DNA from: VYFG01 sp965213885
Lineage (GTDB): Bacteria > Pseudomonadota > Gammaproteobacteria > Arenicellales > Poriferihabitantaceae
Reading direction: 5' to 3'
DNA: 64,000 nucleotides
Assembly (NCBI GenBank): GCA_965213885.1
Contig: OZ243919.1
Location: 682,001-746,000 of the forward strand
The stretch's first letter is position 1; every line of letters begins with the position of its first letter. Positions 34,844-43,077 of this stretch are shown piece by piece. Made by a program: the position numbers and the translations under genes. The notes under the pieces were generated by a model. It worked only from the letters and a program-made list of their open reading frames with translations, searched no databases and had not been told where the DNA came from.

Positions 34844-35147
34844 CCGCTCTTGGCCGGTCTCACACCCATCCGGCGAATGGCCATCAACGCCCCGCCGGGC
34901 GATGGCCCCTTGCGGGTGATTGATCGGGAACGCGGGAATAGGGCGTCGCCGGCACCAGGCAACCCGCACGCTGGCCGCCCGGGGGATGAGCCCGCCTTCC
35001 GGTTGCACCCAGGTATCGGAGAAATGGCTTGAGCACCCTACCCGGAAGTGATATGTTTTCGTTCCTGAAGCCTGAATTTCCGGGTTGCCGTGAAGCTGTC
35101 GGGGCAGCCTGCCGTCTAAACCCAATAACGCCATACAGGAGAACATA
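34844..35147 (+). promoter_or_regulatory. Leader and promoter region of the AOR operon
   Basis: No gene here. A promoter is well formed: TTGAGC (35029-35034), 17 bases, TATGTT (35052-35057), placing transcription near 35064 and giving an 84-base leader. A short GC stem possibility lies around 35099-35112. GGAG sits seven bases before the aorA ATG. I do not see the molybdenum-cofactor riboswitch consensus. Confidence 0.5.
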
Positions 35148-35627
35148 ATGCAACGATCCCTTTCCATCGACCCGGACAAGTGTACCGGTTGCCTGCAGTG
35201 TGAAATGGCCTGCTCCTTTGAAAACGAGGGTGTGTTCAATCCGGCCAAGTCCCGCATCAAGGTCTTCACCTTTCACGAGGAGGGCCGGTTTGTTCCCTAC
35301 ACCTGCACCCAGTGCGACGAGGCCTGGTGTATGCAGGCCTGCCCGGTGGACGCCATCAAGATGAACTTCCAGACCGGCGCCATGGAGGTCAGCGAGCAGG
35401 TGTGCGTAGGCTGCAAGGTTTGCACCATTGCCTGTCCGTTCGGTACGGTGAACTACAACAGAGATACCGGCAAGGTCATCAAATGCGATCTGTGCGGCGG
35501 TGATCCGGCCTGCGCTACAGCCTGTCCCACACAGGCGATCACCTACGTGGATTCCGATGCCACCGGGCTCGAGAAGATGCGTGCCTGGGCCGGCAAGACC
35601 GACAACGCGCAACACACCGCAAACTAA
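35148..35627 (+). CDS. aorA: Ferredoxin-like subunit of aldehyde oxidoreductase (AorA-type)
   Basis: This 159-residue protein (about 17 kDa) binds four [4Fe-4S] clusters. The cysteine motifs are Cys12/15/18/22, a second set beginning CTQCDEAWCMQAC, a third CVGCKVCTIACPF and a fourth CDLCGGDPACATAC. It is the size and type of the small electron-transfer subunit of the three-part tungsten aldehyde oxidoreductase described from Aromatoleum (AorABC). It would pass electrons from the pterin subunit to the FAD subunit. It is first in an operon that continues with aorB 17 bases later. Confidence 0.88.
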   Translation: MQRSLSIDPDKCTGCLQCEMACSFENEGVFNPAKSRIKVFTFHEEGRFVPYTCTQCDEAWCMQACPVDAIKMNFQTGAMEVSEQVCVGCKVCTIACPFGTVNYNRDTGKVIKCDLCGGDPACATACPTQAITYVDSDATGLEKMRAWAGKTDNAQHTAN

Positions 35628-35644
35628 GGCAGGAGGTTAGTCAC

Positions 35645-37501
35645 ATGGCATGGGCAAAAAAGGTTCTGCGCGTCAACCTCAATGACGGCAACATCAGCAG
35701 CGAACCCCTCAACATGGAGTGGGCGGCGCAGTATATCGGACAACGCGGCCTGGCGACCCGCTACCTCGTGGAAGAGACCGATCCGACGTGTGATCCGCTG
35801 GGCCCGGACAACAGGCTGATCATGGCGACCGGCCCGCTCACCGGCACGGCGGCCTCCACGGGGGGGCGTTATTCCGTGATCACCAAGAGCCCGCTCACGG
35901 GCGCGGTGGCCTGTTCCAATTCCGGCGGCTTTTTCGGCGCCGAACTGAAATCCGCGGGCTGGGACATGATCATCCTCGAAGGCAGGTCACCGAATCCGGT
36001 GTGGCTCAACATCGTGGATGAAAGAGCGGAGTTGTGCTCCGCCGAGGGTATCTGGGGCCAGTCTGTTTGGGAGGCCGACAAGGCCATCCACCGGATCACC
36101 GGTGATCCCCAGACGCGTGTCGCGGCCATTGGTCGTTCCGCCGAGGCCGGGTGTCTGTACTCGGCGGTGATCAATGATCTCCACCGTGCGGCGGGCCGTT
36201 CCGGCGTGGGCACCGTGATGGCTTCCAAGAACGTCAAGGCCGTGGCGGTCCGGGGCACCCGCGGCGTCGGTAACATCAAGGATCCCAAGCGCTTCATGCA
36301 AAGCGTGGCGGAGCAGAAGGTGGTGCTGGCGGAAAACGCGGTGACCGGGCAGGGCCTGCCGGCCCTGGGAACCCAGGTACTGATGAACGTCATCAACGAG
36401 ATCGGTGCGCTGCCCACCAACAACATGCAACAGACGCAGTTTGAGGGCGCACACAATATCTCCGGTGAGGCCATGCTGGAGCCACGCAAGAGCGACGGCA
36501 AGCCGAACCTGACCACCAATGCGGCCTGCTTCGGCTGCACCATCGCCTGCGGGCGGATCTCCACCATCGACCCGACCCATTACACCATCCAGGACAAGCC
36601 CCAGTACCAGCATAATTCCGGGGGCCTGGAATACGAGGCGGCCTGGGCCATGGGGGCGGACACCGGGGTAGATGACCTGGATGCCGTCACCTTTGCGAAT
36701 TTCGTTTGCAACGAGGACGGCATGGATCCGATTTCCTTCGGCGCCACCGTGGCAGCAGCCATGGAACTGTTCGAGACGGGTGCCATCACAACCGAGGAAA
36801 CCGGGGGTATGGAACTTCGGTTCGGCTCCGCCGAGGCGCTGACCTGGTGTGCGGAAAAGACCGGTACGGGAGATGGATTTGGCAAGGATCTTGGTCTCGG
36901 CTCCAGGAGGCTGTGCGAGAAATACGGCCACCCGGAATTCTCCATGACCGTGAAGGGCCAGGAGTTCCCGGCATACGATCCCCGCGGTATCCAGGGCATG
37001 GGACTCACCTATGCCACATCGAACCGTGGTGCCTGCCACCTGCGTAGCTACACCGTTGCATCGGAGGTGCTGGGGATTCCGGAGAAGACTGACCCGGCGG
37101 TCACGGATGGCAAGGCCGGACTGGTCAAGGCTTTCCAGGACGCCACGGCCGCTGTGGATTCCATGGGTCTTTGCGTGTTCACCACCTTTGCCTGGTCCCT
37201 GGACAACATGGCACCCCAGATGGATGCCGCCTGTGAGGGAGACTGGACCGTGGAACGGTTGCTGGAGGCCGGTGAACGGATCTGGAACCTGGAGCGCGAC
37301 TACAACATGAAGGCAGGCCTGACCGGATCGGACGACAACCTCCCGGAGCGCCTCCTCAAGGAAGCCTCCAAGGCCGCGCCCACCGAGGGGCAGGTCTGCA
37401 ACCTGCACGAGATGCTGCCCGAGTATTACCAGCTTCGCGGCTGGACCGATGACGGCCAGCTTACTGACGAAGTCCGGCAGAAATTCTCGCTTCCGGGATG
37501 A
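35645..37501 (+). CDS. aorB: Aldehyde:ferredoxin oxidoreductase, pterin-binding subunit
   Basis: The 618-residue protein belongs to the AOR family of tungsten (or molybdenum) bis-pterin enzymes that oxidise aldehydes to acids. It has LRVNLNDGNISSEPL, the RGLATRYLVEE region, TGPLTGTAASTGGRYSVITKSPLTGAVACSN split over the first domain, and a [4Fe-4S] ligand set CFGCTIACG near residues 295-302 with a fourth cysteine near 509 (MGLCVFTTF). The pterin-binding GACHLRSY segment is present. The next gene starts within its stop codon (four-base overlap). Tungsten versus molybdenum cannot be decided from sequence. Confidence 0.93.
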   Translation: MAWAKKVLRVNLNDGNISSEPLNMEWAAQYIGQRGLATRYLVEETDPTCDPLGPDNRLIMATGPLTGTAASTGGRYSVITKSPLTGAVACSNSGGFFGAELKSAGWDMIILEGRSPNPVWLNIVDERAELCSAEGIWGQSVWEADKAIHRITGDPQTRVAAIGRSAEAGCLYSAVINDLHRAAGRSGVGTVMASKNVKAVAVRGTRGVGNIKDPKRFMQSVAEQKVVLAENAVTGQGLPALGTQVLMNVINEIGALPTNNMQQTQFEGAHNISGEAMLEPRKSDGKPNLTTNAACFGCTIACGRISTIDPTHYTIQDKPQYQHNSGGLEYEAAWAMGADTGVDDLDAVTFANFVCNEDGMDPISFGATVAAAMELFETGAITTEETGGMELRFGSAEALTWCAEKTGTGDGFGKDLGLGSRRLCEKYGHPEFSMTVKGQEFPAYDPRGIQGMGLTYATSNRGACHLRSYTVASEVLGIPEKTDPAVTDGKAGLVKAFQDATAAVDSMGLCVFTTFAWSLDNMAPQMDAACEGDWTVERLLEAGERIWNLERDYNMKAGLTGSDDNLPERLLKEASKAAPTEGQVCNLHEMLPEYYQLRGWTDDGQLTDEVRQKFSLPG

Positions 37502-38745
37502 AGTACCTGGTGATAGGCGCAGGGCCCGCCGGCGTCGTGGCGGCGGAAACCCTGCGCAAACTGGACAAGACCTCGGAAATCACCATACTGGGTGACGAGC
37601 CGGAGCCGCCATACTCCCGCATGGCGATCCCCTACCTGCTCATCGATCACATCGATGAGCAGGGAACCTACCTGAGGAAGGACGACGGATATTTCGCTTC
37701 GCGCAATATCGACCACGTGATCGGTCGAGCGGCTTCTCTGGACGCCGGCGCGAAAACCGTCAAGACGGACGGTGGCGACGTGCTGTCGTACGAGAAAGTC
37801 CTGATTGCGACCGGGGCAAGACCGATCAAGCCACCCGTGAAGGGGATCGATCACGAAAAGGTGACGGCCTGCTGGACCCTGGAGGATTCACGACGCATAT
37901 CCGCCGGCATCCGCAAGGGCGCGCCGGTGGTGCTGATCGGCGCGGGCTTTATCGGCTGTATCATCCTTGAAGCACTGGTATCTGCCGGGGCGAACCTCAC
38001 GGTGATCGAGATGGGAAACCGCATGGTTCCCCGGATGCTGGATGAAAAATGCGGCTCGCTGCTCGAGAAATGGTGCCAGGGCAAGGGTGTCACGGTCCTG
38101 ACCAGCACGATGGTGAGCGAGATCGAATCCTGTGGTGAGCATGTGGCGGTAAAAACCAACGACGGCAAGTCCATCGATGCGGAGCTGGTGATCTCGGCGG
38201 CCGGGGTCAAGCCCAACGCGGACTTTCTTGAAGGCAGCGGGGTCAGGCTGGTGGATGGCGGTGTCGAGGTGGACAATTACCTGCAATCCTCTGAACCGGG
38301 CATCTTCGCGGCCGGCGATGTGGCCTGCAGCAAGGATTTCTCCACGGGCGACTTCGGAATCCAGGCCATCCAGCCCACAGCGGTGGATCATGCCCGGATC
38401 GCAGCCAACAACATGGTGAATCATTGCTCTGTGGAGCACCAGGGAAGCATCAACATGAACGTGCTCGATACCATGGGGCTCATTTCCGCGTCCTACGGGC
38501 TCTGGCAGGGTGTGGAAGGAGGGGACTCCACCGAATTGCTGGACGCGGACAACTATCATTACATCCGCCTGCAGTTCGATGGAGATCAACTGGTGGGAGC
38601 CAATACCCTGGGAATGACACAGCACATCGGCGTATTGCGCGGACTGATCCAGGGACGTTTTCACCTGGGACCATGGAAGGACCGTCTCCTGCAGAACCCA
38701 CAGCAGGTAATGGAAGCCTATCTCGCGGTGGCCCAGGGCGCTTGA
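37498..38745 (+). CDS. aorC: FAD-dependent NAD(P)H oxidoreductase subunit of AOR complex
   Basis: The 415-residue pyridine-nucleotide-disulfide-type flavoprotein has an N-terminal FAD loop VIGAGPAGVVAAETL, the ATGARP motif, a second nucleotide loop VLIGAGFIGCIILEAL for NAD(P), and the FAD-closing IFAAGDVAC. It has no redox-active CxxxxC. Size and position match AorC, which couples the aldehyde oxidoreductase to NAD reduction in the Aromatoleum enzyme. Overlap with aorB by four bases supports a fixed stoichiometry. Followed by the moaD-like gene 54 bases later. Confidence 0.88.
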   Translation: MKYLVIGAGPAGVVAAETLRKLDKTSEITILGDEPEPPYSRMAIPYLLIDHIDEQGTYLRKDDGYFASRNIDHVIGRAASLDAGAKTVKTDGGDVLSYEKVLIATGARPIKPPVKGIDHEKVTACWTLEDSRRISAGIRKGAPVVLIGAGFIGCIILEALVSAGANLTVIEMGNRMVPRMLDEKCGSLLEKWCQGKGVTVLTSTMVSEIESCGEHVAVKTNDGKSIDAELVISAAGVKPNADFLEGSGVRLVDGGVEVDNYLQSSEPGIFAAGDVACSKDFSTGDFGIQAIQPTAVDHARIAANNMVNHCSVEHQGSINMNVLDTMGLISASYGLWQGVEGGDSTELLDADNYHYIRLQFDGDQLVGANTLGMTQHIGVLRGLIQGRFHLGPWKDRLLQNPQQVMEAYLAVAQGA

Positions 38746-38799
38746 CGGGCGTCCTGGGTTTATTGATTCCACCGGGGCATTTCGGCTGCGGGTACGTTC

Positions 38800-39048
38800 A
38801 TGAAGGTCGAACTCAAGCTCTTCGCAACCCTGATGCCCTACCTGCCGCCGCAAGCGGTCAAGAACGCGGTGACCGTTGAGGTGGAGCCTGGCTGCACCAT
38901 GAACCAACTGGTCAGCCGCTACAGGGTTCCCCGGGAGGAGGTGCACCTGGTGCTTCTGAACGGGCATTTTGTCAACGAGGGTGGCCGGGACGCCCCGTTG
39001 AAGGAAGGCGATACACTGGCAATTTGGCCACCGGTCGCGGGAGGATGA
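38800..39048 (+). CDS. MoaD/ThiS-family sulfur carrier (first copy)
   Basis: The 82-residue ubiquitin-like protein starts VELKLFATLMPYLP and ends with the Gly-Gly tail (WPPVAGG) that is adenylated and thiocarboxylated in MoaD. In the AOR operon it most likely supplies the dithiolene sulfurs of the pterin cofactor. Its stop overlaps the next gene by four bases (ATGA). Confidence 0.86.
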   Translation: MKVELKLFATLMPYLPPQAVKNAVTVEVEPGCTMNQLVSRYRVPREEVHLVLLNGHFVNEGGRDAPLKEGDTLAIWPPVAGG

Positions 39049-39356
39049 GTGGCCCCGGCCCCGGGCCGGATTTCTCCTGGCAGGCGCAGATGGGATATAC
39101 CCGGCATGAACTGATTCGTGGATTGCCGAGGGCGGTTGCACCCTTCCGCATTCTGGATCCTTCAGCAAACCCGGTTGAAATCGTCCTGGATAGCCGCATA
39201 GTGAGGTTTTATACGGGCCAGGCGGGATTCCGGGCGATTGCATCCATGCGTATCCCCGTCATACCGGTCAAGCTGGAATTTTTTGGCTTCAGCAATGACC
39301 AGTATGATGCCTTTATGCACCGTTTTCGATCCTATATGCAAAAGGGAGGCGGTTGA
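39045..39356 (+). CDS. Uncharacterised 103-residue protein between two MoaD paralogues
   Basis: I do not recognise this protein. It is soluble, with no signal or membrane helix, and has a Pro/Gly-rich start, then GYTRHELIRGLPRA, a strand-rich middle (VEIVLDSRIVRFYTG, IPVIPVKLEFFGF) and an end DQYDAFMHRFRSYMQK that looks helical. It overlaps both neighbours: the ATGA junction before it and a one-base TGATG junction after it. Such tight packing between two MoaD-like genes in an AOR operon indicates a role in pterin cofactor synthesis, tungsten insertion or AOR maturation. This is inference from context only. Confidence 0.75.
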   Translation: MSGPGPGPDFSWQAQMGYTRHELIRGLPRAVAPFRILDPSANPVEIVLDSRIVRFYTGQAGFRAIASMRIPVIPVKLEFFGFSNDQYDAFMHRFRSYMQKGGG

Positions 39357-39604
39357 TGGCGATCACGCTGAAACTTTTCTCCAGCCTGATGGAGTATCTT
39401 CCTTCCGGTAGCGAAGGCAATACGGTTATAGTACGCGATCCAGGTTCTCTGTCTTGCAACCAGTTGATCGATCGCTACGGGATTCCTCGGGACGTGGTTC
39501 AGGTGACCATGGTGAACGGTCAGTACCTGTCGCCGGAGCATCGGGATCAGCCGTTGTCCGACGGGGACACGGTCTCGGTGTGGCCTTCCATCCAGGGTGG
39601 ATGA
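39356..39604 (+). CDS. MoaD/ThiS-family sulfur carrier (second copy)
   Basis: This 82-residue MoaD-like protein (ITLKLFSSLMEYLP...PSIQGG) is a paralogue of the one at 38800-39048, with the same length, the same LKLF start and the Gly-Gly end. The sequences have diverged, so the copies are not a recent duplication and may serve different partners, for example molybdenum versus tungsten cofactors. The ATG at 39356 shares one base with the previous stop. Confidence 0.85.
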   Translation: MAITLKLFSSLMEYLPSGSEGNTVIVRDPGSLSCNQLIDRYGIPRDVVQVTMVNGQYLSPEHRDQPLSDGDTVSVWPSIQGG

Positions 39605-39660
39605 GCCATCGGTTACCATCCGGCCGACAAGGCGATAATTTCGAGGTCATCTACAAGTGA
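39601..39660 (+). CDS. 19-codon ORF bridging moaD-like and moaA
   Basis: An ATG overlaps the preceding stop as ATGA, and this ORF's own stop overlaps the moaA GTG as GTGA. It reads MSHRLPSGRQGDN and ends EVIYK. The double overlap would let ribosomes pass from the second moaD to moaA by termination-reinitiation. The peptide itself may have no function. Confidence 0.35.
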   Translation: MSHRLPSGRQGDNFEVIYK

Positions 39661-40700
39661 GCAACGCGCCAAATACCATTGCCGATCAACTTGGACGCCC
39701 GATACGCGACCTGCGGATCTCCGTAACCGACCGATGCAATTTCCGTTGCGGTTACTGCATGCCAAGGGATGTTTTCGGCAAGGGCTACCAGTTTCTGAAG
39801 CAAAGCCAACTGCTCACTTTCGAAGAGGTCACCCGCCTGGTACGCCTGTTTGCCCGGTTCGGTGTACGCAAGATTCGTTTGACTGGCGGAGAACCCCTGC
39901 TTCGGCGCGAGATCGAGATGCTGGTGGGGATGTTGTCCGGATTGGACGGAATCGATGATGTTGCCATGACCACCAATGCCTCATTGCTGACCGTGGAACG
40001 AACCCATGCACTGAAAGAGGCGGGCCTGGACCGGATCAATATCAGCCTGGACGCACTGGATCCCGATGTGTATGCCCGTATCAACGAGGTCAACACGCCA
40101 ATCGAGGATGTGTTGGACGGGATTGGGAACGCGTTGTCCGCCGGTTTCAAGGCAGTAAAGATCAACATGGTGGTACAAAAGGGTGTCAACGAGGAAGAGA
40201 TCCTTCCGATGGTGGAAAGATTCCGTCACAGCGGTGCCATTCTCCGGTTCATCGAGTTCATGGATGTGGGTAACCATAACCAGTGGGCCCTGGACCGTGT
40301 CTACACTGCACGGGAAATCGTGGCGTTGATCAATGGCAATTACCCGTTGGATTCCATGGATCCCAACTATCAGGGTGAGGTGGCAAAGCGCTGGCGTTTC
40401 CGGGATGGCGGTGGTGAGATCGGGGTGATTTCATCCATCAGTCAACCGTTTTGCCGTGGCTGTTCGAGGGCCCGGCTTTCCGCGGTCGGCGAACTGTTCA
40501 CCTGCCTGTTTGCCACCTCCGGATTCGATCTGAGGAGTCTGCTTCGCACCGTTCATGATGACGAGACGATTGCCGGTCAGATTGCGGAAATATGGCGCGA
40601 TCGCGGCGACCGCTACTCCGAGGAAAGGCTGTCCCCTGGCCGTAATGTGTCCCCGGACTCACGGTCAGCCAAGGTGGAAATGTCCTACATCGGTGGATAG
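39657..40700 (+). CDS. moaA: GTP 3',8-cyclase MoaA
   Basis: The 347-residue radical SAM enzyme makes the first intermediate of molybdopterin (and tungstopterin) synthesis from GTP. It has the radical SAM cluster motif Cys27-x3-Cys31-x2-Cys34 (CNFRCGYC), RLTGGEPLLRREIE, the C-terminal second cluster (FCRGC...LFTCLFA) and the essential Gly-Gly end (SYIGG). It starts at GTG. Being in the AOR operon suggests a dedicated cofactor supply. A strong terminator follows at 40784. Confidence 0.93.
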   Translation: MSNAPNTIADQLGRPIRDLRISVTDRCNFRCGYCMPRDVFGKGYQFLKQSQLLTFEEVTRLVRLFARFGVRKIRLTGGEPLLRREIEMLVGMLSGLDGIDDVAMTTNASLLTVERTHALKEAGLDRINISLDALDPDVYARINEVNTPIEDVLDGIGNALSAGFKAVKINMVVQKGVNEEEILPMVERFRHSGAILRFIEFMDVGNHNQWALDRVYTAREIVALINGNYPLDSMDPNYQGEVAKRWRFRDGGGEIGVISSISQPFCRGCSRARLSAVGELFTCLFATSGFDLRSLLRTVHDDETIAGQIAEIWRDRGDRYSEERLSPGRNVSPDSRSAKVEMSYIGG

Positions 40701-40783
40701 CCGGTAGCGCGAATGCCCCACGATTTCCTGATACCCGAATCGACCGTTTCGCCACTTTGCTGCCGACGCGGAACCGGAACAGT

Positions 40784-40808
40784 AAAAAGCCCCGGAGACC
40801 GGGGCTTT
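40784..40808. terminator. Bidirectional intrinsic terminator between moaA and the histone-like gene
   Basis: A 7-bp GC stem (40789-40795 with 40799-40805, loop AGA) is flanked by five A on the left and three T on the right, so it can work for the plus-strand AOR operon and the minus-strand histone-like gene. The two genes converge here. Confidence 0.8.
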
Positions 40809-40887
40809 CACTAGCCGAACTACCGCAAGACGGTCTCAGCTCAGTTTGAATGGCAGGCGTATTCTACGCCCCGCCATTTTGCTCAGT

Positions 40888-41589
40888 TTATTTTTTTTTT
40901 GACACCTTTCTCTGGGCTTTCTTTCTGGCTGGCTTCTTTCCGGTTGATTTCTTTCTGGTGGCCTTCTTGGCGATCTTCTTCTTGCCGGCGGTTTTCTTGG
41001 CGGCCTTTTTCTTTCCGGTTGATTTCTTTCTGGTGGCCTTCTTGGCGATCTTCTTCTTGCCGGCGGTTTTCTTGGCGGCCTTTTTCTTTCCGGTTGATTT
41101 CTTCCTGGTGGCCTTCTTGGCGATCTTCTTCTTGCCGGCGGTTTTCTTGGCGGCCTTTTTCTTTCCGGTTGATTTCTTTCTGGTGGCCTTCTTGGCGATC
41201 TTCTTCTTGCCGGCGGTTTTCTTGGCGACTTTTTTCTTTCCGGTTGATTTCTTTCTGGTGGCCTTCTTGGCGATCTTCTTCTTGCCGGCGGTTTTCTTGG
41301 CGGCCTTTTTCTTTCCGGTTGATTTCTTTCTGGTGGCCTTCTTGGTGACCTTCTTCTTGCCGGCGGTTTTCTTGGCGACTTTTTTCTTTCCGGTTGATTT
41401 CTTCCTGGTCACTTTCTTGGCGATCTTCTTCTTGCTGATTTTTTTCTTGGCCACCTTCTTGTGGGTTACCTTGGGAACGACTTTCTTCTTGCTGGCTTTC
41501 CTTTTCGTCACCTTCTTTCGGGCGGGTTTAGAAGCCACCTTCTTGGAGGCTGCTTTCTTTCTCGTGGACGGCGCCTTCTTTTTTGCCAT
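40888..41589 (-). CDS. Lysine-rich histone H1-like protein made of 25-residue repeats
   Basis: This 233-residue, extremely basic protein is almost entirely Lys, Ala, Arg, Thr and Ser. A non-repeated start (MAKKKAPSTRKKAASKK) is followed by 25-residue repeats of the form KSTGKKKAAKK-TAGKKKIAKK-ATRK and a short tail ending KVSKKK. It resembles histone H1 C-terminal tails and bacterial AlgP/Hc1-type proteins, which bind and compact DNA or act in transcription. No globular domain is present. Strong tandem TTGACA elements lie about 170 bases upstream. Repeat number probably varies between strains. Confidence 0.85.
   Translation of the reverse strand: MAKKKAPSTRKKAASKKVASKPARKKVTKRKASKKKVVPKVTHKKVAKKKISKKKIAKKVTRKKSTGKKKVAKKTAGKKKVTKKATRKKSTGKKKAAKKTAGKKKIAKKATRKKSTGKKKVAKKTAGKKKIAKKATRKKSTGKKKAAKKTAGKKKIAKKATRKKSTGKKKAAKKTAGKKKIAKKATRKKSTGKKKAAKKTAGKKKIAKKATRKKSTGKKPARKKAQRKVSKKK
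40942..41391 (-). repeat. Six tandem 75-bp repeats inside the histone-like gene
   Basis: The marker GGTTGATTTC recurs at 40942, 41017, 41092, 41167, 41242, 41317 and 41392, so six complete 75-bp units (25 codons) lie between. The units differ by only a few bases, mostly third-position or one-residue changes. Since 75 is divisible by 3, copy-number change alters length but not frame. Confidence 0.95.
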
Positions 41590-41740
41590 AGGAGTCTACC
41601 TCTCGGTCATTCGGGGAAATATGTTCAGCAACGGTTGTCCGGACCTGAAGATGTCGGGTGTGTTCTGCAGCAGATATAATTCAATGTGCCAAGAGAAGAC
41701 ATCTGCTCTTCTAAGCGCAGCCAACCCCTCATAGACAGTG

Positions 41741-41787
41741 ACCGTAGAGTATCTCAGTATTAATGTCAACATGGTTATTAATGTCAA
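41741..41787 (-). promoter_or_regulatory. Two overlapping sigma-70 promoters on an 18-bp direct repeat
   Basis: On the minus strand two perfect TTGACA boxes occur 18 bases apart (41769-41764 and 41787-41782). The first has TACGGT (41746-41741) after 17 bases; the second has ATTAAT (41764-41759) after 17 bases. Both sit in a 16-base direct repeat (41758-41773 and 41776-41791). Transcripts would start about 150 bases before the histone-like ATG. Confidence 0.6.
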
Positions 41788-41791
41788 CATG

Positions 41792-42464
41792 ATTGAATCT
41801 TTTTGCATTCATGCAAGCTGAATGGACAGTAGGTATGGAATATAAATCGGGTATTGAGCAAACGTAACGGGTGCATTCCTTGCAATTGAAGAACGTATTG
41901 GTGTGCTCATTGTCCTGATCGTCGCGCTTCGCTGGAAATGATGGAGAACCTCATTCGTAATCCGATCAAATTGCACGTTACCACATTGCAGGCTTGAAGG
42001 ACTTGCACGATTCCTGGTGTCTGTACGCTCATCCATCCCTCATCTGCCGGTCATGGAGTGCCCCGGACACATCACGGTTCGTGACTGTGTCGCAAACAGG
42101 TAGCGACGCGGTTGCCTTCCCATGCCCGAGATACGAAGCAAAGTCTGATCGTGGTGATTCCATGAACCTCCATCACCGGAAGCCTCCGTCCAGCAACGGA
42201 TGCTGAAAGTGCGTCTGCCGTTGTCTCATGGACATCGTTGATCAAGGGCACATGCCCTATGTCAAACTGCGGTCCTGAAGGTGTGGCCGGAAGCGTCGCC
42301 AGCCCTTGTGCTCGCCGTGTCGCGTTCCACACTCCCTCATTGGCGCCATCATCCTAACCCCGGGGGAATGGAACAGCGAACCCTGAAAAACCGCATTCAG
42401 GTCTACGGTCGTACATCGGATGCGTTAGAATCCGTATTTCACCAGCTCATTCCCCTGGTCCGTC
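41792..42464. other. AT-richer intergenic region before fabA
   Basis: About 670 bases with noticeably lower GC than the surroundings. Short open frames on both strands have no recognisable product. I see no RNA gene. It presumably holds the fabA promoter and part of the upstream control of the histone-like gene. Confidence 0.4.
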
Positions 42465-42983
42465 TTGATCCATCAGAAAAACCAGTACCACCGGCAGGAG
42501 CTGCTCGAATGCGGTTATGGTCGGCTCTTCGGGCCGGGTAATGCACAGCTGCCGCTTCCCAACATGCTGATGTTCGACCGTATCACCGAAATCAATGACG
42601 ATGGAGGGGAATACGGCAAGGGGATTGTGATCGCGGAACTGGATATCACGCCTGACCTGTGGTTCTTTGAGTGCCATTTCCGCGGTGACCCGGTCATGCC
42701 CGGGTGCCTCGGCCTGGACGCCCTGTGGCAACTCGTGGGATTCTCGCTCGGATGGCGCGGTGGCGAAGGGCATGGGCGCGCACTGGGTGCGGGAGAGATC
42801 AAGTTTACCGGCCAGATTACGCCCGGATCACAAAAAGTGATTTATCACATCGAATTCAAGCGGGTGATCATGCGCCGCCTGATCATGGGCATCGCGGATG
42901 GCAGGGTGGAGGTGGACGGCCAACAGGTATATTTCTGCAAGGACTTGAGGGTGGGGTTGTTCAAGAATACGGAATCTTTCTGA
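42465..42983 (+). CDS. fabA: 3-hydroxydecanoyl-ACP dehydratase/isomerase
   Basis: The 172-residue enzyme introduces the double bond of unsaturated fatty acids at the C10 stage. It shows the FabA catalytic pair: His71 in FFECHF and Asp85 in GCLGLDALW, with PNMLMFDRI and GAGEIKFTGQI. Starting at the TTG at 42465 gives exactly the E. coli FabA length and alignment; there is no ATG nearby in frame. It is followed 94 bases later by fabB, the usual partner. Confidence 0.94.
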   Translation: MIHQKNQYHRQELLECGYGRLFGPGNAQLPLPNMLMFDRITEINDDGGEYGKGIVIAELDITPDLWFFECHFRGDPVMPGCLGLDALWQLVGFSLGWRGGEGHGRALGAGEIKFTGQITPGSQKVIYHIEFKRVIMRRLIMGIADGRVEVDGQQVYFCKDLRVGLFKNTESF

Positions 42984-43077
42984 TGCATCCTCACCGCATT
43001 CGGTATCCTGTCAATGCCGATCGTTGCCTATAATTCCATTCCCGATACATGACTGCAGCATCTTTCAAGAGGTAGAA

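Noticed and set aside
35058..35147. Molybdenum or tungsten cofactor riboswitch before aorA
   Set aside because: The leader is only about 84 bases and I could not find the conserved stems of the Moco motif. A covariance scan would settle it.
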